Assembly (NCBI GenBank): GCA_003241055.1
Contig: QFOD01000008.1
Span: 1 to 64,000, forward strand
Direction of reading: 5' to 3'
Length of the DNA stretch: 64,000 bases
Source of the DNA: Roseateles depolymerans
Lineage (GTDB): Bacteria; Pseudomonadota; Gammaproteobacteria; Burkholderiales; Burkholderiaceae_C
The number at the start of each line of letters is the position of its first letter. The stretch's first letter is position 1. Below, piece after piece: positions 34,169 to 43,252 of this stretch. Both the position numbers and the translations under genes were made by a program. The notes under the pieces were generated by a model. It was not told the DNA's origin, made no database searches, and worked only from the letters and a program-made list of their open reading frames with translations.

Positions 34169-36448
34169 TTAGGCCTTGCCACCGCTCATGCCGGATTCGG
34201 CTGCAGGTGCAAGATTGGAAAATGATAGCGAAACTTGCGCGCCGATCACGGGTGGCTCGTAGCTCTCATCCGGGGGAAAGCCCGCATCCATCGTGGGATG
34301 CAGGTTGCGCAGGCTGATCCGGGCTCCGTGCTCGTCGGCAATTTTCTTGACCACAGCAAGTCCCAGGCCCGTGCCCTTGCTCTTGGTGGTCACATAGGGT
34401 TCGAAGGCGCGCTTGAGCACCTTGTCGGCAAAACCTGGCCCGTTGTCGACGATGCGCAGCCGCACCGAGCGCGGCTCGCCGGCGGCCGTCAGGCCCAGGC
34501 CGGTGCTGACGGTGACCTGGCCCTGCGGGCCGAGTTCCTGCACCGCGTCGAGCGCGTTCTGCACGAGGTTGTGGATGACCTGGCGCAGCTGCGTGGCGTC
34601 GCCACGGATCATGGGCAGGCCGCTGGCCAGCTCGGCGTGCAACCGCCCCTGCTCCTGGGGCTCGGCGTAGAGGCTGAGCACCTCGGCAGCCAGCGCGTTG
34701 AGATCCAGCGGATGCAGCTGGGCCGAGGGCAGGCGGGCGTAGTCGCGGAACTCGTTGACCAGCTGCTTCATGGCCTGCACCTGGTTGACGATGGTGGCGA
34801 CCGAGCGGATCAGCATGGCCTGGTCGGTGCCTTCGAGCTTGGCCTCGAGCTTGTGCTGCAGCCGCTCGGCCGAGAGCTGGATGGGCGTGAGCGGGTTCTT
34901 GATCTCGTGAGCGAGGCGGCGCGCGACCTCGCTCCAGGCGGCCGAACGCTGCGCGGAGACGACCTCGGAGATGTCGTCGAACACCATCAGCCGCGCGGCC
35001 TGCGGCAGCGGCGCGCCGCGCACCAGCAGGGTCAGCGGGTCCTGGCTGGGGTCCAGCCGCACCTCGAAAGCCTCCTGCCAGTGGTCGCGCTCGCCGTTGT
35101 CGGGGTTGATGTGCTGCTCGAAACGCTGCGCCACGGCGCTGGCGAATTCGGTGAGCTGGGGCACGTCGGCCAGCGGCCGGCCGGCGAAGGCGGACAGCGG
35201 CAGCCGCAGGATGCGGGTGGCGCCGGGGTTGACGCTCTCGATGCGCCCATCGGCGTCGAACACGATGACGCCGGCCGTGAGGTTGTCCAGGATGGTCTGC
35301 AGGTGGGTGCGCGCGCTCTCCAGCTCGGCCACGCTGCGCTGCACCTGCTCGCGCGCATCGGCGAGCTGGCCGGTCATGTCGGCGAAGGAGCGGGTCAGGC
35401 CGCCGAGTTCGTCGCGGCCGTCCAGCACCGGGCGCACGGAGAGGTCGCCGGCGGCCACCTGGCGCACGCCATCGGCCAGCAGCAGCAGCGGCCGGGCAAG
35501 CTGGTTGCCCAGCGTGACGGCCAGCAGCAGCGCCGCGAACACGGCCAGGATGAGCACCAGCGTCAGCGTGCCCAGGTACATGCGCCGCAGGCCCACGCGC
35601 TCGAGCGAGCGCTGCTGGTATTCGCCGTTGGCGGCCTGCACGGCCAGCGCGTTGCTGAGCACGTTGGCCGGAATCCGCTGCACCACCATCAGGTAGCGCT
35701 CGCCCAGGCCCAGCCGAAGCTCGGTATTGGGCAGCAGGGCCAGCGCGCGGATCTGGGCGCCGCTCTGCAGCGCTGCGGCCTCGTCCTCCAGGCCCTCCAG
35801 CTGGCTGGCCACGGTGCCGCCGCGCGCCTGGCGCAGCATGGCGGCGGAGGGCCGGTCGGGCGTGAGCTGGCGCGCATCGCCTCCGCTCTCCAGCAGGATC
35901 TGGCCGTTGCCACCCACCAGCGCCACGGTGCGCGCACCGAGCTTGTCGCGCAGGCGCTCCAGCGCAAGCAGCTGCGGCACGCCGGGGTCGGTGAGACCCT
36001 CGGCGGCATCGCGGGTCTTGTTGGAGAGCTCGGTCACCATGCCGTCCAGCGTGCCGCGGCCGAGGTTGAGGCCGGCCTCCAGCGCGCTGGCCAGGCGCAC
36101 GTCGAACCAGGTCTCGATGCTGCGGTTCACGAACTGGTAGGACACGGCGTAGATCAGCACGCCGGGCACCACGCCCACCATCGCGAAGATGGCGGCGAGC
36201 TTGAACAGCAGCCGGCTGCCGAAGCGCCCCTGCCGAACCCGCATCACCAGGCGCACGGCCGCCACCAGGATGACCAGCGTCAGCACCACGGCCACCGCCA
36301 CGTTCACCCAGTAGAGCCAGTGGTAGTGGCGCTCGAAGAAGCCGCGCGGCGTGGTGGAGCCTATGGACAGCAGGAAGGCCAGCACGCCGGCCACGCCCGT
36401 GATGGTCACCAGCGAGATGACCCAGCCCCACCGAGACCAGCGTGTCAT
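34169..36448 (-). CDS. NtrY-like membrane sensor histidine kinase
   Basis: 759 residues from ATG 36448 (MTRWSRWGWV), which overlaps the DUF4390 stop by ATGA; the open frame further upstream is shadow of that gene. Two to three transmembrane helices lie in the first 110 residues and one near 310-335. An extracytoplasmic sensor loop lies between. These are followed by HAMP (about 335-390), PAS (about 400-500), the H-box RRLAHEIKNPLTPI and a HATPase domain with NLVQNALDA, DNGPGF and GTGLGL. The layout matches NtrY, implicated in nitrogen or envelope/redox sensing. Its partner is the adjacent response regulator. Confidence 0.93.
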   Translation of the reverse strand: MTRWSRWGWVISLVTITGVAGVLAFLLSIGSTTPRGFFERHYHWLYWVNVAVAVVLTLVILVAAVRLVMRVRQGRFGSRLLFKLAAIFAMVGVVPGVLIYAVSYQFVNRSIETWFDVRLASALEAGLNLGRGTLDGMVTELSNKTRDAAEGLTDPGVPQLLALERLRDKLGARTVALVGGNGQILLESGGDARQLTPDRPSAAMLRQARGGTVASQLEGLEDEAAALQSGAQIRALALLPNTELRLGLGERYLMVVQRIPANVLSNALAVQAANGEYQQRSLERVGLRRMYLGTLTLVLILAVFAALLLAVTLGNQLARPLLLLADGVRQVAAGDLSVRPVLDGRDELGGLTRSFADMTGQLADAREQVQRSVAELESARTHLQTILDNLTAGVIVFDADGRIESVNPGATRILRLPLSAFAGRPLADVPQLTEFASAVAQRFEQHINPDNGERDHWQEAFEVRLDPSQDPLTLLVRGAPLPQAARLMVFDDISEVVSAQRSAAWSEVARRLAHEIKNPLTPIQLSAERLQHKLEAKLEGTDQAMLIRSVATIVNQVQAMKQLVNEFRDYARLPSAQLHPLDLNALAAEVLSLYAEPQEQGRLHAELASGLPMIRGDATQLRQVIHNLVQNALDAVQELGPQGQVTVSTGLGLTAAGEPRSVRLRIVDNGPGFADKVLKRAFEPYVTTKSKGTGLGLAVVKKIADEHGARISLRNLHPTMDAGFPPDESYEPPVIGAQVSLSFSNLAPAAESGMSGGKA

Positions 36449-37008
36449 GGCTTGAGGCTGAAGTCCGGGTTGAACTCGCGCTTGAGCTCGGCGCCCAGCG
36501 CGAAGCCGGATTGCAGACCGATCTGCATGGGGCGCGGCAGCTGGGTCACGTCCAGCTTGTAGCTGAACTCGAGGTAATAGCGGCCGTCGTCCTCGATGTC
36601 GCGCAGCTCGGCAATGTGCCAGGCGCTCTGCGCGCGCAGCACGCTCAGCGCCTCGGCCAGCGTGGCGAAGCTCTGGTTGAGGCCGCCGGTGGAGACCCGG
36701 TACTGGCGCGTCAGCGGCTGCCAGGCCAGGCGCCACACGCGCTCGGCATGGGCCACCTGGGCGTCACGCCAGTACCAGCGGTTGCGCAGCACATTGGCCT
36801 CGGCCACGAAATACAGCGCCACGCCCTTGTGCAGGGCATCTTCGGCGGCACGGCTGAGCTCGAAGCGGGCGTGAAAGCTCAGCTCCAGGCCATCGTCGGC
36901 CTTGCGCGCAGCCAGCTGAGCCAGCTCCACGCCTTCGGCCCGCGCCGCACCGGGGCACAGGGCGAGCAGCGCGGCAAACAGCGCGACGATGACGGCACGG
37001 AGGAACAA
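36445..37008 (-). CDS. DUF4390 exported protein
   Basis: 187-residue protein with signal peptide (MFLRAVIVALFAALLALCPG, cleavage near ARAEG). It belongs to DUF4390, which in Burkholderiales sits invariably between rsmB and the ntrY-like kinase. The only usable start is a TTG at 37008, one base after the rsmB stop, suggesting translation coupled to rsmB. Beta-rich segments (GLELSFHARFEL, RYYLEFSYKLDVTQLPRPMQIG) suggest a periplasmic accessory, possibly for the sensor kinase (inference from conserved context). Confidence 0.9.
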   Translation of the reverse strand: MFLRAVIVALFAALLALCPGAARAEGVELAQLAARKADDGLELSFHARFELSRAAEDALHKGVALYFVAEANVLRNRWYWRDAQVAHAERVWRLAWQPLTRQYRVSTGGLNQSFATLAEALSVLRAQSAWHIAELRDIEDDGRYYLEFSYKLDVTQLPRPMQIGLQSGFALGAELKREFNPDFSLKP

Positions 37009-37009
37009 C

Positions 37010-38362
37010 TCAGGTCTTGTGGATCAGAGCGTAGAAGAAGCCGTCGAGCGTGGACGGCCGGGGCTGGCCGCCATTGTCAGCCAGGGGCAGCAGGTGGCCC
37101 GTGAAGCCGGGCACATCGTGCGAGCGCGCATCGGGCTGACGTTGCAAAAACGCGTCGAGCTGGGCCTGGCCCTCGGCGCGGAACACCGAACAGGTGGCGT
37201 ACACCAGGCGCCCGCCCGGCCGCAGCAGCGGCCACAGCGCGTCCAGCAGCTCGGCCTGGATGCGGGCCAGCGCGCCGATGTCCTCGGCCCGGCGCAGCCA
37301 GCGCACGTCCGGGTGGCGGCGCACGATGCCCGAGGCGCTGCAGGGCGCGTCCAGCAGGATGGCGTCGAAGGGCCGGCCATCCCACCAGGCGGCGGTCTGG
37401 CGCGCATCGGCGGCCTTCAGCGTGGCCGCCTGCCCCACTCGGGCCAGCGTGTCCTGCACCCGGGCCAGGCGCTGGGCGTCGGCATCCAGCGCGGTGAGGT
37501 CCAGGTCTTGCAGCTCCAGCAGGTGCGCGGTCTTGCCCCCGGGCGCCGAGCAGGCGTCCAGCACGCGCGCGCCGGCAGGCAGCGCGGGCAGGCCCGCATG
37601 CGCCCCCAACAGCAGCGGCGCCGCGAGCTGGGCGGCGGCATCCTGTACCGAGGCCCAGCCCTGCGCAAAACCGGGCAGCGCCTGCACCGGCTGGGGTTTG
37701 TCCAGCAGCACGCCCTGGGGCGTGACGCCGCCCAGCGCCTGCGCCGCCATGCCCTGCTCGGCGAGCCGGGCCACATAGGCGTCGGCGTCCATGTGGCGGG
37801 CGTTGACCCGCAGCGTCATGGGCGGGGCCAGGTTGTTGGCGACCAGGATGGCCTGCCACTGGGCGGGCCAGTCCTGGCGCAGCTTCTCCACCCACCAGGC
37901 AGGGTGGTTGTAGGCGCCCAGCGGGTCGTGCTGGGCGGCGGCCACCAGCGCGGCGCGCTCGCGCAGGAAGCGGCGCAGCACGGCGTTGATGAAGCCGGCA
38001 CTGGCCGGCGCGCGCTGCTTGGCGGCCTTGACGGCCTGGTCCACCAGCGTGTGTTCGGCATACATGGGCGCGGCGCCGTCGGCCTCGGGCCACAGCAGGG
38101 CCAGCGCGCACAGCAGCAGGCCGTCCACCCGCGGCGGCGGCGCCTTGGGTGCGAGCTGGGCACGCAGCGCCTGGGCCGAACCCAGGCGGCGCAGCACCGC
38201 AAAGCTCAGGGCCTGCGTGCCGGGCCGCAGCTCGGCGGGCACGCGGGCCAGCAGCTCGGTCAGCGAGCGCCCGTCGCGCACGCCCTGCACCGCGTCGGCC
38301 GCCTGCTGCAGCAGCCGGTGCAGCGGCGCGGAGGTCTGCACGTTCTTGGGGCTATCGGTCAT
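37010..38362 (-). CDS. rsmB: 16S rRNA m5C967 methyltransferase RsmB
   Basis: SAM-dependent methyltransferase acting on C967 of 16S rRNA, 450 residues. An N-terminal NusB-like RNA-binding domain lies at about 10-145. The Rossmann methyltransferase domain has the SAM motif VLDACSAPGGKTAHLLEL. DAPCSASGIVRRHPDVRW holds the catalytic base-pair cysteine region, and YATCSVFRAEG holds the nucleophile Cys. ATG 38362 (MTDSPKNVQ) is preferred over upstream in-frame starts that would overlap the divergent folE leader. First gene of the rsmB-DUF4390-kinase-regulator unit. Confidence 0.95.
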   Translation of the reverse strand: MTDSPKNVQTSAPLHRLLQQAADAVQGVRDGRSLTELLARVPAELRPGTQALSFAVLRRLGSAQALRAQLAPKAPPPRVDGLLLCALALLWPEADGAAPMYAEHTLVDQAVKAAKQRAPASAGFINAVLRRFLRERAALVAAAQHDPLGAYNHPAWWVEKLRQDWPAQWQAILVANNLAPPMTLRVNARHMDADAYVARLAEQGMAAQALGGVTPQGVLLDKPQPVQALPGFAQGWASVQDAAAQLAAPLLLGAHAGLPALPAGARVLDACSAPGGKTAHLLELQDLDLTALDADAQRLARVQDTLARVGQAATLKAADARQTAAWWDGRPFDAILLDAPCSASGIVRRHPDVRWLRRAEDIGALARIQAELLDALWPLLRPGGRLVYATCSVFRAEGQAQLDAFLQRQPDARSHDVPGFTGHLLPLADNGGQPRPSTLDGFFYALIHKT

Positions 38363-38402
38363 GGCGACAGTGTAGGAGCGGGTTTCCCCGCACAATGCCT
38401 TC

Positions 38403-39119
38403 ATGGACGACAAGCCCACTTCCCCGCCGCCCGCGACGGCCCCGGTGTCGGAGCGCATCCGCTACCGCCTGGTGTCCGCCGGCTGCCGCCATCACGCCAA
38501 CGACAACATCGCGGCCTTCATCGAGGACGGCGAGCTCGACGAGCTGCAGGCCGAGGTGCAGACCCGGATGCAGGCGGTGCTGAAGAGCCTGGTGATCGAC
38601 ACCGACAGCGACCACAACACGCAGGAGACGGCCAAGCGCGTCGCCAAGATGTTCCTGCGCGAGGTGTTCGCCGGCCGCTACACGCAGCCGCCCAGCGTCA
38701 CCGAGTTCCCCAACGTGAGCCGGCTCAACGAGCTGATGATCGTGGGCCCCATCACCGTGCGCAGCGCCTGCTCCCACCACCTGTGCCCCATCATGGGCAA
38801 GGTCTGGATCGGCCTGCTGCCCAACGAGCACTCCAACCTGATCGGCCTGTCCAAGTACACCCGGCTGACCGACTGGATCATGAGCCGCCCGCAGATCCAG
38901 GAAGAGGCCGTCACCATGCTGGCCGACGAGCTGCAGGCGCGCGTGAACCCCGACGGCCTGGCCGTGGTGATGGAAGCCGACCACTTCTGCATGCACTGGC
39001 GCGGCGTGAAGGACAACCAGACCGCGATGACCAACAGTGTGATGCGCGGGGCCTTCCTGACCGACGCCAACCTGCGGCGCGAGTTCCTCGCGCTGATGCC
39101 CAAGAAGTCGGCGGGCTAG
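38403..39119 (+). CDS. folE: GTP cyclohydrolase I
   Basis: Converts GTP to 7,8-dihydroneopterin triphosphate, the entry to tetrahydrofolate and to the queuosine precursor preQ0. 238 residues with the zinc/active-site segment RSACSHHLCPIMGKVWIG near 120-137, IGLSKYTRL near 144, and EADHFCMHWRGVKD near 195. The N-terminal 15 residues are Pro-rich and dispensable. queC lies 1.1 kb downstream on the other strand, so preQ0 supply may be one of its jobs. The divergent neighbour is rsmB (40-base gap). Convergent 4-base overlap with the TlpA-like gene. Confidence 0.96.
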   Translation: MDDKPTSPPPATAPVSERIRYRLVSAGCRHHANDNIAAFIEDGELDELQAEVQTRMQAVLKSLVIDTDSDHNTQETAKRVAKMFLREVFAGRYTQPPSVTEFPNVSRLNELMIVGPITVRSACSHHLCPIMGKVWIGLLPNEHSNLIGLSKYTRLTDWIMSRPQIQEEAVTMLADELQARVNPDGLAVVMEADHFCMHWRGVKDNQTAMTNSVMRGAFLTDANLRREFLALMPKKSAG

Positions 39120-39607
39120 GGAATCAGCCCCGCCACGTCGTCCCAGGCCTCGGGCGCCACGCGCCCGGCATGGCGGGCGACGATGGCGCCCTGGGGGTCG
39201 ATCACCAGCGTCAGCGGCACCGCCCCCGGCAGGGCCAGCGGGCCCGAGAAACGCAGGTCGCCCGCCCACAGCACCGACATGGCCGGGTCAGCCCTGGCCA
39301 CGGCCTTCAGCGTCTGCAGATAGCCCAGCGCGGCCGCCCGGTCACGGTCGGTGCTGACCAGCACCAGCTCGAACGGCCGCCCCCGCCAGCCGGCCGCATT
39401 GGCGCGCAGCTCCGGCAGCTTGTGCAGGCAGGGCACGCAGTCGGTGTTCCAGAAGAACAGCATGACGACCCGGCCCCGCAGCGCCTCCAGGCTGAAGCGC
39501 TGGCCGTCCAGCGTGCTGCCCTCCAGCCCGGCCGATTGGGCCGCGGCCGGGAGGCCGGCAAAGAGCGACAGAAGCAGCAGGAGGCAGGGGACGGCAGGCA
39601 GGCGCAT
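39116..39607 (-). CDS. TlpA/ResA-like thiol-disulfide oxidoreductase
   Basis: 163 residues with signal peptide (MRLPAVPCLLLLLSLFAGLPAAAQ). Thioredoxin-fold domain with active site WNTDCVPCLHKLPEL near residue 57 and the cis-Pro segment AVPLTLVIDPQG. A periplasmic reductase for disulfides, for example in cytochrome c or metal-centre assembly. Genomic context (folE, LemA) does not identify its partner. Stop codon overlaps that of folE. Confidence 0.92.
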   Translation of the reverse strand: MRLPAVPCLLLLLSLFAGLPAAAQSAGLEGSTLDGQRFSLEALRGRVVMLFFWNTDCVPCLHKLPELRANAAGWRGRPFELVLVSTDRDRAAALGYLQTLKAVARADPAMSVLWAGDLRFSGPLALPGAVPLTLVIDPQGAIVARHAGRVAPEAWDDVAGLIP

Positions 39608-39638
39608 GCCTGCTCCGTCGCGGCCGCGGCCCGTGGCC

Positions 39639-40205
39639 TTACAGCGAACGCGCGCCGCTGAAGCCGTAGAGGTTGGCGAGGATGCGGGTGGGGAACTGCT
39701 GCAGCGCCTCGTTGTACTGAGAAACCGCCTGGTTGAAGACCTGGCGGGTGAACGCGCGCTGGCGCTCCACCAGCTTGAGCTCGGTGACGAGGCCGTCGAT
39801 GTCCGTCTCGCTGCGCAGCTCGGCGTGGTGGTCCAGCAGCGACTGCAGGCGCGTCAGCGCGGCCGCCTGCAGCGCGCTGGCCACGGCCAGGCTGCCCACC
39901 GGGTCGGGGGCCCAGGGCTTGGTGCGCGCCGCCTGCGCCGCGGCCTGGGCATCGGCTTGGGCGCTGGTCAGCGCCTCGAACGTGGCCTGCTCGTTGGGCA
40001 GGCGCGGCGCCACCAGCGCCAGCAGCCGGTCGCACAGCTCGGCGCGCGCCTTCAGGTGGGTGTCATGCTGGGCGAAGGCATCGCCGATGGCATTGCGCAG
40101 CGACATCAGCCGGTTGTAGGCCCCCACGCCCCAGAAGAACAGCAGCGCGCACAGCAGCACGCCGGCCGTCTGCCAGTTCAGCCAGGCCAGCCAGGCCGCC
40201 GTCAT
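39639..40205 (-). CDS. LemA-family protein
   Basis: 188 residues. One N-terminal membrane helix (TAGVLLCALLFFWGVGAYNRLM) is followed by a long helical bundle typical of LemA (LRNAIGDAFAQHDTHLKARAELCDRLLALV, FNQAVSQYNEALQQFPTRILANLYGF). The bundle probably faces the periplasm. Function of the family is unclear. The start ATG overlaps the queC stop by 4 bases, indicating co-translation. Confidence 0.9.
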   Translation of the reverse strand: MTAAWLAWLNWQTAGVLLCALLFFWGVGAYNRLMSLRNAIGDAFAQHDTHLKARAELCDRLLALVAPRLPNEQATFEALTSAQADAQAAAQAARTKPWAPDPVGSLAVASALQAAALTRLQSLLDHHAELRSETDIDGLVTELKLVERQRAFTRQVFNQAVSQYNEALQQFPTRILANLYGFSGARSL

Positions 40206-40909
40206 GCGGCGCCGGCGCGGTAGTTGGCGTAGCCGCGGGCCCGCAGCTCGCAGGCCGGGCAGTGGCCGCAACCATGGCCCCAGCTGTGCAGCTGGCCGCG
40301 CTCGCCCAGGTAGCAGGTGTGGGTGTCCTCGACGATCAGCTGCACCAGCGCCTCGCCGCCCAGCTGCTCGGCCAGCGCCCAAGTGGCGGCCTTGTCGATG
40401 AACATCAGCGGCGTGTCCAGCGTCATGGGCGCATCCAGGCCCAGGCTGAGCGCCACCTGCAGCGCCTTCATGGTGTTATCGCGGCAGTCCGGGTAGCCGG
40501 AGAAATCGGTCTCGCACATGCCACCCACCAGCACGCTGGCGCCGCGGCGGTAGGCCAGCGTGGCGGCAAAGGTCATGAACAGCAGATTGCGGCCCGGCAC
40601 GAAGGTGTTGGGCAGACCGTTGGCCTGCAGCTCGATCGCGCGTTCGCTGGTCAGCGCCGTGTCGCTGATCTGGCCCAGCAGGGACAGGTCCAGCAGGTGG
40701 TCCTCGCCCAGTTTGGCGGCCCAGTCCGGGCGCAGCGCGGTGATGCGCTCGCGCACCACGGTGCGGCAGTCCAGCTCGATGCGATGCCGCTGGCCATAGT
40801 CAAAGCCCAGGGTCTCGACCTGGGCGTAACGGTCCAGCGCCCAGGCGAGCGTGGTGGTGGAGTCCTGCCCCCCGGAGAAGAGAACCAGTGCTTTGCGCGA
40901 GTCATTCAT
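40202..40909 (-). CDS. queC: 7-cyano-7-deazaguanine synthase QueC
   Basis: ATP-dependent ligase making preQ0 from 7-carboxy-7-deazaguanine for queuosine tRNA modification. 235 residues from ATG 40909 (MNDSRKALVLFSGGQDSTTTLAW), with the PP-loop SGGQDST at about 11-17. The C-terminal zinc site is CYLG...CGHCPACELR. GMCETDFSGYPDCR is also conserved. queD and queE are not in the window. The upstream in-frame extension overlaps the divergent DUF4139 gene leader and is not used. Confidence 0.96.
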   Translation of the reverse strand: MNDSRKALVLFSGGQDSTTTLAWALDRYAQVETLGFDYGQRHRIELDCRTVVRERITALRPDWAAKLGEDHLLDLSLLGQISDTALTSERAIELQANGLPNTFVPGRNLLFMTFAATLAYRRGASVLVGGMCETDFSGYPDCRDNTMKALQVALSLGLDAPMTLDTPLMFIDKAATWALAEQLGGEALVQLIVEDTHTCYLGERGQLHSWGHGCGHCPACELRARGYANYRAGAA

Positions 40910-40988
40910 GGGCGGAATGCTACCGTCGTGGCCCCAACCACGATGCGCCGAGGCCTCCGGACCGCAGGCGCCACCCCAAGGAGTCCGC

Positions 40989-42566
40989 ATGATGTCCCGC
41001 CTCACCGCCCTGGCATTGCTGCTGGGGGCCGGCGCCGCCCAGGCCCAGTCGCGCATCGACGAGGTCGTCGTCTACCCCGGCAGCGCCCAGGTCACCCGCC
41101 TGGCCACGGTGGCCGCCGGCGCCCGCGAGCTGGTGCTGACCTGCCTGAGCGCACGCTTCGATGCCGACTCGCTGCAGATCAGCGCGCCTCCCGGCGTCAA
41201 CCTCGGGCCAGTGCAGCTCGAAACCCTGCCGCGCGAGCGCCAGCCCGCCTGTGCGGCCGGCCCGCTGGAGGAGCAGATCCGCGCGCTGGAAGACCAGCGC
41301 AACACGCTGCAGGCCGAGTACAACGCGCTGGACACCAGCCTGGGCTATCTGAAGGCACTGGGCTCGGGCGAGGCGCGTGCCACGCCGGCCACCGGCATCG
41401 CGGGCACGGCCGACAGCATCCGCCGCAGCGCGCAGGAGGCGCTGCTCAAGCAGGCGCAGAACCGCCGCCAACAGGAGGCGCTGGACAAGCAGCTCGCGCC
41501 GCTGCTTGGCGAGCGCGACCGCCTCGCCCAGGCCAACCCGCAATGGCGCAGCCTGCGCCTGCGCCTGTCCACCGCCAAGGACGCCGAGATCCGCCTCAGC
41601 TACCGCGTGCCCCAGGCCGGCTGGGCGCCCGGCTATCGCGCACTGCTGGACAGCGCCAGCGGCGCGCTCAGCATCGAGCGGCTGGCCCAGGTGTCGCAGC
41701 AAAGCGGCGAGGACTGGGCCAACATCAGGCTGCGGCTGTCCACCGTGCAGCCACGGCAAAACCTGGCCCTGAACGCCCCCTGGCCCTGGAAGCTGGACAT
41801 CGCGCCGCCGACCCCGCCGGTGGCCGAAATGCGCGTCAGCGGCTCGCGTGCCGTGGCCATGGCCGCCGCCCCCGCGCCCATGGCGCCCCCGCCGCCGCCC
41901 GAGGCTGAACTGGAGCGCTTCGACACCAGCGTGTTCCAGGGCAGCTTCGCGGCCGAGTTCGTGCTGCCGCAGCGGGTCAGCATCGCCAGCAGCACGCAGC
42001 GCGCCAGCCTGGCGCTGGGCAGCGAGAAGTTCAGCCCGCGCCTGATCGCCCGCGTGCAGCCCCAGCAGGAGGCCGCGGCCTATCTGCTGGCCGAGCTGCC
42101 CCGCCTCGGCGGCTCCTGGCCGCGCGGCGCGCTGCAACTGGTGCGCGACGGCGCGTTCGTGGGCAGCAGCACACTGGACGTGGCCGGCAGCAGCACCGAG
42201 AAGCTCGAAATCCCCTTCGGCCGCGACGAGGCCCTGCGCGTGCAGGCCGCGCCCGAGCAGCGCAGCGGCGCCAACACCGGCTTCATCGGCGCCCGCCTGG
42301 AGCGCCGCTATGCGCGCGCCTACACGGTGGAGAACCGTCACGACTTCGCGCTGACGCTGCAACTGATCGAGGCCGCGCCGGTATCGCAGCACGAGGACAT
42401 CAAGGTGCAGACCCAGTTCAGCCCCGCCCCCACCACCCAGGCCTGGCGCAACCAGCCGGGCCTGGTGCTGTGGGAGCTGCCGCTGGCGGCGGGGGCGGCG
42501 CAGAAGTTCACGGCGGACTATGTGATCAGTGCGCCCAAGGAGGCGCAGGTGAGTGGGTGGCGGTGA
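40989..42566 (+). CDS. Exported DUF4139 (MuiA-like) protein
   Basis: 525 residues from ATG 40989 (a second ATG follows immediately), with AAGGAG at 40978-40983 and signal peptide MMSRLTALALLLGAGAAQAQ. It has an N-terminal DUF4140 domain (RIDEVVVYPGSAQVTR), a coiled-coil (about 80-185: LEEQIRALEDQRNTLQAEYNALD) and a C-terminal DUF4139 beta domain (LSYRVPQAGWAPGYRALLDS). The family is named after a mucoidy-related protein of Streptomyces, but the function is unknown. A Pro/Ala-rich insert (AAAPAPMAPPPPPEAE) lies near residue 300. It ends just ahead of the inverted-repeat element. Confidence 0.9.
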   Translation: MMSRLTALALLLGAGAAQAQSRIDEVVVYPGSAQVTRLATVAAGARELVLTCLSARFDADSLQISAPPGVNLGPVQLETLPRERQPACAAGPLEEQIRALEDQRNTLQAEYNALDTSLGYLKALGSGEARATPATGIAGTADSIRRSAQEALLKQAQNRRQQEALDKQLAPLLGERDRLAQANPQWRSLRLRLSTAKDAEIRLSYRVPQAGWAPGYRALLDSASGALSIERLAQVSQQSGEDWANIRLRLSTVQPRQNLALNAPWPWKLDIAPPTPPVAEMRVSGSRAVAMAAAPAPMAPPPPPEAELERFDTSVFQGSFAAEFVLPQRVSIASSTQRASLALGSEKFSPRLIARVQPQQEAAAYLLAELPRLGGSWPRGALQLVRDGAFVGSSTLDVAGSSTEKLEIPFGRDEALRVQAAPEQRSGANTGFIGARLERRYARAYTVENRHDFALTLQLIEAAPVSQHEDIKVQTQFSPAPTTQAWRNQPGLVLWELPLAAGAAQKFTADYVISAPKEAQVSGWR

Positions 42567-42622
42567 TTGGGTTTGGGATGCCTTGGCAGCGAGCCGCATG
42601 ACCCGTTGCATCGCGCCGGGAT

Positions 42623-43149
42623 TTCGCCCCGGCGGGCGACCTACTTTCTGGGCGACCAGAAAGTAGGCAAAGAGCTCCCCCCGACCGCACCGCCCGCAGC
42701 AAAGCTGCGGGTGCCCTGCGGTACTCAGGCCTTGAAGCCCCGCGCAAAACTCGCGCCGCTACGCTCTGCTCAAACAGTTGCGCGGAGTCAGTTCTTGAAG
42801 TGCGCTACGCGCACGGCTTCAAGGCCTTCCGTTCCTCGGCGGCGCTAAAGGGGGCAAGACAAACGGCCGGCACCAGCCAACGCCGGGGCTTGGCTGTTGG
42901 CTGCTCGGCTGTTCCTTCACTCCCCTTTGGAGGAGCCGAGAAGCGCAGGAGCCCGAGGCGCGGGCGAAGCCCGCTTCAACGACTGACTTCGCGCAGTTGT
43001 TTGAACGGCGCGTAGCGAAGTGAGTTCTGCGCGAGCCTCGGGTTTCGAGCATCGCAGGGCACCCCGAGCGCAGCGAGGGGCGACGGAACAGGGGCGACTC
43101 TTTGCCTACTTTCTGGTCGCCCAGAAAGTAGGTCGCCCGCCGGGGCGAA
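42623..43149. repeat. 527-bp element with perfect 52-bp terminal inverted repeats
   Basis: The first 52 bases (42623-42674) are the exact reverse complement of the last 52 (43098-43149). Each terminal repeat itself contains a hairpin, CTACTTTCTG-GGCGAC-CAGAAAGTAG. Inward, the two halves continue to match imperfectly for roughly 80 further bases (for instance near 42712-42790 versus 42985-43065), so one strand could fold into a very long cruciform. No open frame shows coding signals, so it is a non-autonomous MITE- or REP-like unit and not a transposase-bearing insertion sequence. This is the only long gene-free stretch in the window. Confidence 0.9.
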
Positions 43150-43252
43150 CTCCCGGCAGAGCCTCACGCGGATGGCAACTGTCGGACAGACCTACCGCGA
43201 GCAGGATCTGGTTGAGAGTTCAGTGCGCTCACCCCTGCCTACCTAGGTTGCG

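Noticed and set aside
42819..43052. Small open frames inside the inverted-repeat element
   Set aside because: They lack ribosome-binding sites and mirror each other across the two arms, as expected from the palindromic sequence.
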